This document shows positions 8,810 through 17,263 of a DNA stretch of 32,138 nucleotides, in pieces. Where the stretch lies: positions 1 through 32,138 of the forward strand of contig CALYZD010000019.1 of assembly GCA_945607565.1 (NCBI GenBank). The letters are read 5' to 3'. The stretch is from an uncultured Bacteroidales bacterium (GTDB taxonomy: Bacteria; Bacteroidota; Bacteroidia; Bacteroidales; Marinilabiliaceae). The position numbers were made by a program, and so were the translations under genes. Position 1 is the first letter of the stretch. Every line of letters starts with the position of its first letter. The notes under the pieces were generated by a model, which saw only the letters and a program-made list of their open reading frames with translations, was not told where the DNA came from and ran no database searches.

Positions 8810-9290
8810 ATATCTGCTGCTGCTGGGCGGCAACCTGGGCGACGTGGCCCTGACCTTCGACAAGGCCCGCCGCCGGCTGGCCTCGCTGGGAACTGCGGTG
8901 CGATGCTCGCGCCTCTACGCCAGCCGCCCGTGGGGCTTCGAGGCCGAAAACGACTTCAGGAACCAGGTGGTCGAGCTGCACTCGGACCTGACGCCGCAGC
9001 AGATGCTCCGGGCCACGCAGCGCATCGAGCGCAGCCTCGGCCGCACGGCCAAGACCGGCGGCCAGGGCTACGAGTCGCGCCCCATCGACATCGACATCCT
9101 TTTCTGCGGCGATGAGGTAGTGGACGAACCCGCACTCGTCATACCGCACCCGCAGCTGCACCTGCGCCGCTTCACGCTGGTGCCGCTCTGCGAGCACTGG
9201 GCCGGCCTCAGGCATCCGCTGCTGCATCAGACCATGCGCAGCCTGCTCGACGTCTGCCCCGACCACTCCGAAGTGACTGTGGCCGACTGA
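8778..9290 (+). CDS. folK: 2-amino-4-hydroxy-6-hydroxymethyldihydropteridine diphosphokinase (HPPK)
   Basis: 170 residues from TTG 8778; a GTG at 8784 is an equally good start. HPPK transfers pyrophosphate from ATP to 6-hydroxymethyl-dihydropterin in folate synthesis. Family motifs are clear: LLLLGGNLGD at the N-terminus, YASRPWGFEAENDFRNQVVEL, the metal/ATP-binding SRPIDIDILFCGDEVVD, and IPHPQLHLRRFTLVPL. The start lies inside the preceding kinase-like gene (32-base overlap) with no ATG available upstream of LLLLGGNLGD, so a non-ATG start and translational coupling are likely. The stop TGA at 9288-9290 overlaps an ATG at 9290, which I do not use as the next gene's start. Confidence 0.93.
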   Translation: MSVSSIRPQNKYLLLLGGNLGDVALTFDKARRRLASLGTAVRCSRLYASRPWGFEAENDFRNQVVELHSDLTPQQMLRATQRIERSLGRTAKTGGQGYESRPIDIDILFCGDEVVDEPALVIPHPQLHLRRFTLVPLCEHWAGLRHPLLHQTMRSLLDVCPDHSEVTVAD

Positions 9291-9312
9291 TGCCGATTGA
9301 CACCATTTTTGT

Positions 9313-9320
9313 TACTTTTG
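9313..9320 (+). promoter_or_regulatory. -7 promoter element upstream of the DUF4954 gene
   Basis: TACTTTTG matches TAnnTTTG exactly and lies 38 bases before the ATG at 9359. A -33 element at normal spacing is not obvious. Its position supports the downstream ATG as the true start. Confidence 0.45.
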
Positions 9321-9358
9321 CTGCGGCAAAAGCCAAGTTTTATAACCAGAACGACACA

Positions 9359-11278
9359 ATGCAAACACGCAAACTGACGGCCGACGAAGTGTCGGCACTC
9401 GAGAGCAACGGCTGCCGCTGCGCCCATTGGGACAGCATTGCCGTGCGTCCCGGCTTCGACGCGCGCGCACTGCACGGCGTGGTCTTTGCCGGCCGCGTGA
9501 CGGTGGGCGCCACCACCGGAACCGTGACTTTGGACGACGGCCTGCAGGTGCCCGCCGGCATCAGCAACGCCATGGTGGCCGACTGCGAGATAGGCGACAA
9601 CTGCCTGATACGCAACGTGGGCGGACTGCTGCGGGGCTACACCATAGGCTCCGGAGTGGTCATCAGCGGATGCGGCAGCATCTGCGCCCGCCCCGACGCC
9701 CGCTGCGGACAGGGAACGCGCGTGGCCGTGCTCAACGAGGGCGGCGGCCGCGAGGTGACCATCTTTTCCGAACTCAACTCCGCTATTGCAGCCATGATGG
9801 CGTTCTATCGCTACCGGCCCGGGCTGATTGCAAGGCTCGAAGGCATGATAGCCGACCACGTTGCATCCAAGCCCCGAGGCGCCTTCATCGGCGATGGGGC
9901 GCGCATCGAGAACTGCACCTCCATCACCGACGTCAGCATAGGCGCGGCGGCCGTAGTCAGCGGAGCGTCGCGGCTTGCCGACGGCACGGTGCTGTCGTGC
10001 GCCGAGATGCCGGCCACGGTGGGCGCAGGCGTTATTGCCGAGCACTTCGTGATGGCCGAGGGCTGCGAGGTGACCGACGGCGCGATAGTCCGGAACGCCT
10101 ATGTGGGCCAGTGCACTCAGGTGGGCAACGGCTTTTTTGCCGAAAACATGGTGGCGTCGGCCAACTGCCAGTTCTTCAACGGCGAGGCCGTGTCGGTGCT
10201 GGCCGGGCCGTTTGCCGTGACGCACCACAAGACGACGCTGCTCATCGCCCAGGCATGCTCGTTCTTCAACGCCGGCAGCGCCACCAACGCCAGCAACCAT
10301 CACTATCGGCTGGGGCCGCTGCATCAGGCGGTGATGGAGCGCGGCGTCAAGACAGGCTCGGGCAGCTACGTGCTGGAGCCGGCGCACATCGGGGCTTTCA
10401 GCATGGTGGTGGGGCATCACCGTTCGCATCCCGACACGTCGCGGTTCCCGTTCTCGCTGCTGGCCGAGCGCGACGGCGCCAGCATCCTTGTCCCGGCCCA
10501 GAACCTGAAGTCGATCGGACTCTTCCGCGACGGCCGCAAGTGGCTGCAGCGCGACCGCCGGCCGGCCCGTCTGCGCACCGACGCTGTGGACGCCCGCATC
10601 TTCAGCCCGCTGACCGTGGGCCGGATGATTGACGCGGCCGACGAGCTCGAAAGGCTTGCCTCCGGCAGCAAAGGCGATGTGGTGATGCACGGCGGCGTCA
10701 GAATGCAGAAGCTGATGATGACGCGCGCCGTTAGGACATACCGGCAGACAGCCCTCGCATGGCTGATGCGCACCGTGGCCTTGGCCGGCAGCGCAGGCAC
10801 GTTCGCCGACGACGACACGCGGTGGGTCGACTTGGGCGGAATGATTGTGCCGCGCAGCATGGTAGCCCGGCTGATAGGGCAGATCGAGAGCGGGCAGATA
10901 GCCGGCATCCCGGCGCTGCTCGAAGCTCTGGAGCGGATGCGCGCCGAGGCCCGTGAGTGCGAATCCGCATGGGCGGCGCTGATGCTCGGCCGCCACTATG
11001 GCATCGACCCGGCCGACCGCGCCGCAATGCACGCCGCCGCCACCCAATGGCTGGCCGTAGCCGAAGATCTCAGGTCGTCGCTCGCGGCCGACGCCGCCAA
11101 GGATTTCGGCGGCCGGCTGACGGTGGGCTACGGCCACGATTCGGACACCGACGCCGATGCCGACTTCGCCGCCGTGCGCGGGCAGTTGGACGACAACGCG
11201 TCGGTGGCAGATTGTTTGGCTTTTTGTGATGAAATAATTCGTTCGGCCAAAGATTTTATTATAAGTTTGGCAAAATAA
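9359..11278 (+). CDS. DUF4954 family protein, predicted left-handed beta-helix
   Basis: 639 residues from ATG 9359 (MQTRKLTADEVSALESNGC), which is where Bacteroidetes DUF4954 proteins characteristically begin. An ATG at 9290 would add 23 unrelated residues. The central part (about 60-300) has hexapeptide-like turns typical of left-handed beta-helices, for example AMVADCEIGDNCLIRNVGGLL, TIGSGVVISGCGSICARPDA, GAFIGDGARIENCTSITDVSIGAAAVVSG and YVGQCTQVGNGFFAENM. ASNHHYRLGPLHQ and GSYVLEPAHIGAFSMVVGHH follow (about 325-365). The last 250 residues look alpha-helical. The fold resembles sugar-nucleotide acyltransferases such as GlmU, but no enzymatic role is established. It lies just upstream of glmS, whose promoter is inside this gene's last codons. 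Confidence 0.82.
   Translation: MQTRKLTADEVSALESNGCRCAHWDSIAVRPGFDARALHGVVFAGRVTVGATTGTVTLDDGLQVPAGISNAMVADCEIGDNCLIRNVGGLLRGYTIGSGVVISGCGSICARPDARCGQGTRVAVLNEGGGREVTIFSELNSAIAAMMAFYRYRPGLIARLEGMIADHVASKPRGAFIGDGARIENCTSITDVSIGAAAVVSGASRLADGTVLSCAEMPATVGAGVIAEHFVMAEGCEVTDGAIVRNAYVGQCTQVGNGFFAENMVASANCQFFNGEAVSVLAGPFAVTHHKTTLLIAQACSFFNAGSATNASNHHYRLGPLHQAVMERGVKTGSGSYVLEPAHIGAFSMVVGHHRSHPDTSRFPFSLLAERDGASILVPAQNLKSIGLFRDGRKWLQRDRRPARLRTDAVDARIFSPLTVGRMIDAADELERLASGSKGDVVMHGGVRMQKLMMTRAVRTYRQTALAWLMRTVALAGSAGTFADDDTRWVDLGGMIVPRSMVARLIGQIESGQIAGIPALLEALERMRAEARECESAWAALMLGRHYGIDPADRAAMHAAATQWLAVAEDLRSSLAADAAKDFGGRLTVGYGHDSDTDADADFAAVRGQLDDNASVADCLAFCDEIIRSAKDFIISLAK
11262..11269 (+). promoter_or_regulatory. 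-7 promoter element for glmS
   Basis: TAAGTTTG matches TAnnTTTG exactly and sits within the last four codons of the DUF4954 gene, 22 bases before the glmS ATG. The predicted leader is therefore only about 15 bases, too short for a glmS ribozyme, and none is seen. Confidence 0.55.
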
Positions 11279-11291
11279 ATAAAACAGCAGT

Positions 11292-13127
11292 ATGTGTGGT
11301 ATAGTTGGATACATAGGCAACAGAACAGCTTATCAGATAATAATTAAAGGATTGCAGCGGCTGGAGTATCGCGGTTACGACTCGGCCGGCATAGCCCTCT
11401 ACGACGATGAGGTCAGATTGTACAAATGCAAAGGCAAGGTGCGCGACCTCGAACGCCTGACGACCGGCCACCCGATTGGCGGCACGGTGGGAATAGGCCA
11501 CACGCGCTGGGCCACTCACGGCGTGCCCAACGACATCAATGCGCATCCGCACAGGTCGAAGAACGGCAAGTTCGTGATTGTGCACAACGGCATCATCGAG
11601 AACTTTGCGCACCTCAAGAACGAGCTGACCAACCGAGGCTACACCTTTGAGTCGGAGACCGACACCGAAGTGCTGGCCAACCTGATCGAGAGCATCTATC
11701 TCGAAAACAAGGTGAGCGTCGAAGTGGCCGTCCGCATCGCGCTGTCGAAAGTGATCGGCGCCTATGGCCTTGTGGTCTTCAGTGCCGACGAGCCCGACAT
11801 GGTCATCGGCGCGCGCAAGGGCAGCCCGCTGGTGGTGGGCATCGGCGAAGGCGAATATTTCCTGGCATCGGACGTGACGCCCATAGTGGAGTACACCGAC
11901 AAAATCGTCTACCTCAAAGACGAAGAGATAGCCGTGATCCGCCGCGACAACTTCAAGCTTACCAACATCCGCAACGACTCCATGACGCCCGACATCACCA
12001 GCGTCGACGTCAAGATCGACAACATCGACAAGGGCGGCTACGACCACTTCATGCAGAAGGAAATCCACGAGCAGCCCATGTCGATCACCGACACCTTCCG
12101 CGGCCGCGTGATGCCCGACAAGAACACTATCCACCTCGGAGGCATCTCGGACGTGCTGCCCAAGCTGGTGACGGCCAAGCGCATCATCATAGTGGCTTGC
12201 GGCACGTCGTATCACGCCGGGCTGGTGGGCGAATATCTGATCGAAGAGTTCGCGCGCATCCCCGTCGAGGTCGAATACGCGTCGGAGTTCCGCTATCGCA
12301 ACCCCATCATCAGCAGCGACGACGTCATCATAGCCATATCGCAGAGCGGCGAGACGGCCGACACCCTTGCGGCCATCCGCATGGCCAAGGAGCAGGGCGC
12401 GCTCATCCTCGGCATCTGCAACGTGGCCGGCTCGTCGATTTCGCGCGAGACGAATGCAGGCGTCTACACCCATGCCGGCCCCGAAATAGGCGTGGCATCG
12501 ACCAAAGCGTTCACGTCGCAGGTGATGGTGCTGACCATGATGGCTTTCCTGCTTGGCCGCAAGCGCAACATCATCTTGCCCGAGCAGTATCGAGCATTAA
12601 TTCAGGAACTTGTGCATGTGCCGGGCTACATCGAGCAGATACTGAGTCACGAAGAGGAAATCAGGAACATAGCGGCCAAATACAAGGACGCCACCAACGC
12701 CATCTATCTGGGGCGCGGATACCTCTACCCGGTGGCGCTCGAGGGCGCGCTCAAACTCAAGGAAATATCCTATATCCACGCCGAAGGCTATCCGGCCGCC
12801 GAGATGAAGCACGGCCCTATCGCCCTCATCGACCAGAACATGCCGGTGTTCGTGCTGGCCACGCGCGACAAATACTACGAAAAGGTGGTCAACAACATTC
12901 AGGAAGTCAAGGCCCGCAGCGGCAAGGTTATTGCGATAGTGACCGAGGGCGACACGACCATCCGCCGCATGGCCGACGACGTGATAGAAGTGCCCACCAC
13001 GCCCGAAGCCCTGATGCCGCTGCTGACGGTCATCCCGCTTCAGATCATCAGCTACCACGTGGCGCTGATGCGCGGGTGCAACGTCGACCAGCCGCGCAAC
13101 CTGGCCAAGTCGGTGACGGTGGAATAG
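11292..13127 (+). CDS. glmS: Glutamine--fructose-6-phosphate aminotransferase (isomerizing)
   Basis: 611 residues, the standard GlmS length. It makes glucosamine-6-phosphate from fructose-6-phosphate and glutamine, the entry step to UDP-GlcNAc for peptidoglycan and LPS. The N-terminal nucleophile Cys2 is in MCGIVGYIG. The glutaminase domain (about 1-240) continues with LEYRGYDSAGIA and GHTRWATHG. Two SIS sugar-isomerase domains follow (about 290-600), with IIVACGTSYHAG, ISQSGETADTLAA and EGALKLKEISYIHAEGYPAAEMKHGPIALI. The end NLAKSVTVE is the canonical GlmS C-terminus. It has its own promoter and is followed 50 bases later by rbfA. Intact. Confidence 0.98.
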   Translation: MCGIVGYIGNRTAYQIIIKGLQRLEYRGYDSAGIALYDDEVRLYKCKGKVRDLERLTTGHPIGGTVGIGHTRWATHGVPNDINAHPHRSKNGKFVIVHNGIIENFAHLKNELTNRGYTFESETDTEVLANLIESIYLENKVSVEVAVRIALSKVIGAYGLVVFSADEPDMVIGARKGSPLVVGIGEGEYFLASDVTPIVEYTDKIVYLKDEEIAVIRRDNFKLTNIRNDSMTPDITSVDVKIDNIDKGGYDHFMQKEIHEQPMSITDTFRGRVMPDKNTIHLGGISDVLPKLVTAKRIIIVACGTSYHAGLVGEYLIEEFARIPVEVEYASEFRYRNPIISSDDVIIAISQSGETADTLAAIRMAKEQGALILGICNVAGSSISRETNAGVYTHAGPEIGVASTKAFTSQVMVLTMMAFLLGRKRNIILPEQYRALIQELVHVPGYIEQILSHEEEIRNIAAKYKDATNAIYLGRGYLYPVALEGALKLKEISYIHAEGYPAAEMKHGPIALIDQNMPVFVLATRDKYYEKVVNNIQEVKARSGKVIAIVTEGDTTIRRMADDVIEVPTTPEALMPLLTVIPLQIISYHVALMRGCNVDQPRNLAKSVTVE

Positions 13128-13177
13128 TGACCCGCCCCCTCCCGCTCATAACGCATTCATTTATTGTCAGAAAAGAA

Positions 13178-13513
13178 ATGGAAAGTACACGTCAGAAAAA
13201 AATATCGCGCCTGCTGCAGAAGGAGGCCGCCGAAATGTTCCAGCAGGAACTGCGCGAACTCACCTGCGGCGCAATGATCTCGATCACTATAGCCCGCGTG
13301 TCGAGCGACCTCTCGGTGGTCAAGTTCTACCTCAGCATCTTCCCCACGGCCAAGACCGACGAGGTGATGCAGGCCATCAGCGCCAATATAGTCAAGGTGC
13401 GCTACATGCTCGGCAAGCGCATCGGCAAGCAGCTGCGCATTGTGCCCGAGCCCACGTTCTTCATCGACGACAGCCTCGACTATCTCGAAAACATCGACAA
13501 CCTGCTAAAGTAG
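13178..13513 (+). CDS. rbfA: Ribosome-binding factor A
   Basis: 111 residues from ATG 13178 (MESTRQKKISRLLQKEAAEMF). The same frame is open far upstream through glmS, but only this portion resembles a protein. RbfA is a small KH-like protein that binds the 30S subunit and helps 16S rRNA 5'-end maturation. Diagnostic features are the opening R-KKISRLLQKE...F, the central ITIARVSSDLSVVKFYLSIF and the C-terminal RYMLGKRIGKQLRIVPEPTF...DDSLDYLENIDNLL. It is nine bases upstream of the methyltransferase gene, so the two are very likely co-transcribed with the permease gene that follows. Confidence 0.93.
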   Translation: MESTRQKKISRLLQKEAAEMFQQELRELTCGAMISITIARVSSDLSVVKFYLSIFPTAKTDEVMQAISANIVKVRYMLGKRIGKQLRIVPEPTFFIDDSLDYLENIDNLLK

Positions 13514-13522
13514 ACCCGCCCG

Positions 13523-14341
13523 ATGCAATACGATCCGATCAAACGCACGCTGGGCCGGGTGTTCAACTCCACGCCGACGCTCCGTGTGGCATTCTACAGG
13601 ATGCTCGACGTGCTGCTGCTGCGCTCGTGGCACATAGCCCGCGAACTGCGGCTCTGGGCGGCCTCGCACCGCAGCGGGGCCAGCATCCTTGACGCCGGCA
13701 GCGGTTTCGGCCAGTACACCTACCGGCTTGCGGCCATGAACGCGGCCAACAAGGTGCTGGGCATCGACGTCAAGCAGGAGCAGATTGCCGACTGCAACCG
13801 ATTCTTCGCCCGCATCGGCAAGGCCGACTGTGTGGCGTTCGACTGCCAGGATCTCACCACGTTCGTGCGCCCGGCCGCTTTCGACCTTATCCTTTCGGTC
13901 GACGTCATGGAGCACATCGAGGCCGACGAGCAGGTGTTCGCCAACTTCCACGCATCGCTTGCCGACGGCGGCATGCTGCTCATTTCCACACCGTCCGACA
14001 AGGGCGGGTCGGATGCCGACGAGCACACCGACGGCGCCGCCCACGGCTTCATCGACGAGCATGTGCGCGACGGCTACAACATCGACGACATCAGGGCCAA
14101 ACTGGCGCGGGCCGGATTCTCAAGGGTGGACGCCCGATATTCCTACGGCACGCCCGGCCACATATCGTGGGTGCTGTCGATGAAGTGGCCCATCAAGATG
14201 CTCAATGTTTCCAAAGCATTCTTTGTGCTGCTGCCGTTCTACTATCTGGCGGTGATGTGGCTTTGCTTGATTCTCAACGCATTCGATTTGTACCGGTTGC
14301 ACGCCGTGGGCACGGGGCTGATAGTCCGTGCGCTCAAATAA
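13523..14341 (+). CDS. Class I SAM-dependent methyltransferase with a C-terminal hydrophobic segment
   Basis: 272 residues. SAM-binding motif I is ILDAGSGFGQYTYRLA (about 54-69). Motif II is VLGIDVKQEQI, and the post-motif strand is FDLILSVDVMEHIEADEQVF, typical of the Methyltransf_11/25 group. Near 234-257 the stretch FFVLLPFYYLAVMWLCLILNAF is strongly hydrophobic and may anchor the protein to the inner membrane, unusual for a soluble methyltransferase. The substrate is unknown; the permease partner downstream suggests a lipid or envelope component, but that is an inference from position only. It starts nine bases after rbfA and overlaps the next gene's possible GTG start by 14 bases. Confidence 0.85.
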   Translation: MQYDPIKRTLGRVFNSTPTLRVAFYRMLDVLLLRSWHIARELRLWAASHRSGASILDAGSGFGQYTYRLAAMNAANKVLGIDVKQEQIADCNRFFARIGKADCVAFDCQDLTTFVRPAAFDLILSVDVMEHIEADEQVFANFHASLADGGMLLISTPSDKGGSDADEHTDGAAHGFIDEHVRDGYNIDDIRAKLARAGFSRVDARYSYGTPGHISWVLSMKWPIKMLNVSKAFFVLLPFYYLAVMWLCLILNAFDLYRLHAVGTGLIVRALK

Positions 14342-15614
14342 TCTCTCTCTCAAAAAAAACATCCGCGCAGTGAATCTTCCGCTCACCATAGCCCGGCGCT
14401 ACTTGTTTGCGCACAAGTCGCAGAATATCATCAACATCATCTCAATGATTTCGGCCGTGGGAGTGTTCACGGCCACGGTGGCGCTGGTGGTGGTGCTCAG
14501 TGTGTTCAACGGCCTGCACGGCTTCATCGGCTCGCTCTTCAGCAGTTTCGACCCGCAGCTGCTCGTGGCGCCCGTGTCGGGCAAGGTCGTGGCCGATGCC
14601 GACTCGCTGCTGCACATCGCCCGGCAGGTCGACGGAGTGGCGCACGCCTCGGCAATCCTGTGCGACAATGCCCTGCTCAAATACGGCAAACGGCAGATGC
14701 CGGCCCGCGTCATGGGCGTCGACTCGGCCTACAGCCACGTCACCGGCATCGACACCATCATGGTCGACGGCCGTTTCTGCGTGGAGGCCACCGAAAGCGG
14801 CGGCCGCGCAGTGCTGGGCTTCGTGCTGGCCGACCAGCTGGGGGCGCGCTCGTCGTTCCTGACGCCGCTGGTCATCTATGCGCCCAAGCGCAGGGGGCAG
14901 ATCGACATGGCGATGCCCGAAAACTCGTTTGTGCGGCAATACGCCACCGTGGCCGGCACCTTCGCCGTCAAGCAGATGGAGTATGACGCCAACTATGCGA
15001 TTGTCGACATCTCGGCGGCGCGCCGGCTGTTTGGCTACACCGGCAGCCCCGCAGCCTCGTCGATAGGCATTAGCCTGAAGCCCGGAGCCGATGAGGACGC
15101 CGTGGCGCGGAGGCTGGAGCAGGCGCTGGGCGACGGCGTGAGCGTGCGCAACCGGCTCCGTCAGCACGAGTCGTTTTTCAAGATGATGCAGGTCGAAAAG
15201 CTGATGGCATTCCTGATTCTGACGTTCATTCTGGTGATAGCCGCATTCAACATCATCGGCTCGCTGTCGATGCTCATCTACGAGAAGAAAGACAGCATCT
15301 TCATCCTCAAAAGCATGGGAGCCTCGCGCCGTCTGACGGTGGCCGTCTTCTTCATCGAGGGCTGTCTGGTGTCGCTTGGCGGGGTGGTTCTCGGAGTGGT
15401 GGTCGGCGTGGCGCTGGTGCTTGTGCAGCAGGTGTTCGGCGTGGTGGGCTTCGGCAGCGGCGAGGCGTTCATCATCGACGCCTATCCAGTGCGGCTCGAC
15501 ATTGCCGACATTGGCCTGATTCTGCTGACCGTCACGCTGATAGGCGCGCTGGCGTCGTGGTATCCGGTGCGCACCATCGTGACGCGCTACTATCGTCAGA
15601 CGGCCGGCGAATGA
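14328..15614 (+). CDS. LolC/LolE-type ABC transporter permease (FtsX/MacB fold)
   Basis: 428 residues from GTG 14328, overlapping the methyltransferase by 14 bases. A GTG at 14370 (VNLPLTIARRYLFAHKS) is where homologues usually begin and may be the true start. The N-terminal helix (about 35-60, INIISMISAVGVFTATVALVVVLSVFNG) is followed by a large periplasmic domain. Three C-terminal helices follow (about 280-305, 330-360, 395-415), the first with FILVIAAFNIIGSLSMLIYEKK and then ILKSMGAS, the FtsX-family signature near the ATPase contact. LolCE-type permeases extract lipoproteins from the inner membrane with the ATPase LolD. No ATPase gene is in this window, so it would act in trans. It converges on radA 11 bases away. 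Confidence 0.88.
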   Translation: MRSNNLSLKKNIRAVNLPLTIARRYLFAHKSQNIINIISMISAVGVFTATVALVVVLSVFNGLHGFIGSLFSSFDPQLLVAPVSGKVVADADSLLHIARQVDGVAHASAILCDNALLKYGKRQMPARVMGVDSAYSHVTGIDTIMVDGRFCVEATESGGRAVLGFVLADQLGARSSFLTPLVIYAPKRRGQIDMAMPENSFVRQYATVAGTFAVKQMEYDANYAIVDISAARRLFGYTGSPAASSIGISLKPGADEDAVARRLEQALGDGVSVRNRLRQHESFFKMMQVEKLMAFLILTFILVIAAFNIIGSLSMLIYEKKDSIFILKSMGASRRLTVAVFFIEGCLVSLGGVVLGVVVGVALVLVQQVFGVVGFGSGEAFIIDAYPVRLDIADIGLILLTVTLIGALASWYPVRTIVTRYYRQTAGE

Positions 15615-15625
15615 CTGTTCGTCCG

Positions 15626-16999
15626 TCAGCCGAAAAGGACCTTGAACGCCTCGGTCAGTTTCGAGGCTTGGCAGACGCTTATGCCGAATTTCCCGAAATC
15701 GTTTTTCCCGTTGAACCGTGGCACAATGATGGTCTTGAACCCGAGTTTGGCCGCCTCGCCTATGCGCTGTTCGATTCTCGTCACCGGCCTGATTTCGCCC
15801 GACAGCCCGACCTCGCCCGCCAGGCAGACGTCCTGATTGATGGCCAGGTCGGTGTTCGACGACAGAATGGCGCCGATGACGGCCAGGTCGGTCGCCGTGT
15901 CGTTGACGCGGATGCCGCCGGCAATGTTCAGGAACACGTCCTTGGCCGCCAGCTTGAAGTCGGCACGCTTTTCGAGCACCGCCAGCAGCATGTTGAGGCG
16001 GCGGATGTCGAAGCCGGTGGCCGAGCGCTGCGGCGTGCCGTAGGCGGCGGTGCTCACCAGCGCCTGCACCTCTATCAGGAACGGCCGCATCCCCTCCATG
16101 GCCGCCGAAATGGCGATGCCGCTCAGCGCCTGTTCGTGCTGCGACAGAAGCAGTTCCGATGGGTTGTGGACCTCGCGCAGGCCATCGTTCTGCATCTCGA
16201 AGATGCCGATTTCGTCGGTCGAGCCAAAGCGGTTCTTGATTGATCGCAGGATGCGGTACATGTGGTTGCGGTCGCCCTCGAACTGCAGCACCACGTCCAC
16301 CATGTGTTCCAGCACCTTGGGTCCGGCAAGGCTTCCTTCTTTATTAATATGTCCGATCAGGATGATGGGCAGATTGCGTTCCTTCGACACGTGCATCAGC
16401 AGCGACGTGCTTTCTCGAATCTGCGAGATGCTCCCCGGCAGCGAGTCGACGTTATCGTTCTCCATGGTCTGGATCGAGTCGACGATCACGATGTCGGGCC
16501 GGCAGTCGTCGATGTACGACAGGATGTTTTCGAGATGCGTGTCGCTGACAATGAAGCAGTTGTCGGCCGAAGTGCTGTGGATGCGTTCGGCGCGCAGCCT
16601 GATTTGCTGGGCGCTCTCCTCGCCCGACACATAGAGCACTCTGCGCTGCGGCATGTTGATGGCCATCTGCAGCACCAGCGTCGACTTGCCGATGCCCGGT
16701 TCGCCGCCTATCAGGATGAGCGCTCCGGGCACAATTCCGCCGCCCAGCACGCGGTCCAGCTCGCCGTTGCCCGACGATGTGCGCTGCGTCTCGCTGCATT
16801 CTATCTGGCTCAGGGCCGTGGGCCGCAGCGTCGCCACGTTCAGCACCGATTGCGCCCGTCGCTCGGCGGGCATTCGGGCCGGCACGCTGATTTCGGCCAT
16901 GCTTTCCCACTCGCCGCACTTGGGGCAGCGCCCCATCCACTTGGGCGACTCGGCTCCGCACTGGCGGCAGACGTAAACTGTTTTCGATTTTGATGCCAT
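15626..16999 (-). CDS. radA: DNA repair protein RadA
   Basis: 457 residues, normal for RadA (Sms), a RecA-like hexameric helicase that extends D-loops in recombination and repair. A four-cysteine zinc finger opens the protein: CRQCGAESPKWMGRCPKCGEW is spread over residues 11-31. The RecA-fold ATPase has Walker A GGEPGIGKSTL (about 97-107) and Walker B DIVIVDSIQTM. The RadA-specific KNRFG motif is in IKNRFGSTDEIGIFEM (about 251-267). The last third is the Lon-protease-like domain (DLAVIGAILSS, GEVGLSGEIRPV, EAAKLGFKTIIVP). It diverges from topA; a -7 box lies upstream at 17019-17026. Confidence 0.97.
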   Translation of the reverse strand: MASKSKTVYVCRQCGAESPKWMGRCPKCGEWESMAEISVPARMPAERRAQSVLNVATLRPTALSQIECSETQRTSSGNGELDRVLGGGIVPGALILIGGEPGIGKSTLVLQMAINMPQRRVLYVSGEESAQQIRLRAERIHSTSADNCFIVSDTHLENILSYIDDCRPDIVIVDSIQTMENDNVDSLPGSISQIRESTSLLMHVSKERNLPIILIGHINKEGSLAGPKVLEHMVDVVLQFEGDRNHMYRILRSIKNRFGSTDEIGIFEMQNDGLREVHNPSELLLSQHEQALSGIAISAAMEGMRPFLIEVQALVSTAAYGTPQRSATGFDIRRLNMLLAVLEKRADFKLAAKDVFLNIAGGIRVNDTATDLAVIGAILSSNTDLAINQDVCLAGEVGLSGEIRPVTRIEQRIGEAAKLGFKTIIVPRFNGKNDFGKFGISVCQASKLTEAFKVLFG

Positions 17000-17018
17000 T
17001 GTCTGATGCTTTGCGGGT

Positions 17019-17026
17019 CAAAGATA
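17019..17026 (-). promoter_or_regulatory. -7 promoter element for radA
   Basis: On the minus strand the bases read TATCTTTG, an exact TAnnTTTG match, 20 bases upstream of the radA ATG. The -33 region is weak. Confidence 0.5.
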
Positions 17027-17263
17027 CGTTTTTGGACTGAAGCGCACGCCGCCCGGCAGGCCGCTTTGGCCACGTCCGGACGCCGTCGCGAGGGGCCGGA
17101 TTAATGTGTCGGCGATAATCGTTTGTCGTTCAGTAGCTTGAATATTTGTCGGCAAAAAAACAGTTGCACAAAGCGATTTTGTTATTTAACATTGTGCCTG
17201 ATTTACTCCAAATTAGTGCATGTCGGCCAACGTTTGGAGCAGACAAAGAAAACGGAACCAACT

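Noticed and set aside
11270-11291. A glmS ribozyme or riboswitch before glmS
   Set aside because: The predicted leader is about 15 bases and the upstream sequence is coding, leaving no room for the structure.
9227-11320. A 697-codon minus-strand open frame across the DUF4954 gene
   Set aside because: Its protein is a His/Ala/Gly-rich composition artefact, and it overlaps both a recognised plus-strand family and the start of glmS.
17123-17263. A 47-residue N-terminal extension of topA
   Set aside because: The translated leader is Cys/Ser/Leu-rich and unlike any topoisomerase, and the family N-terminus begins at the ATG at 17264.
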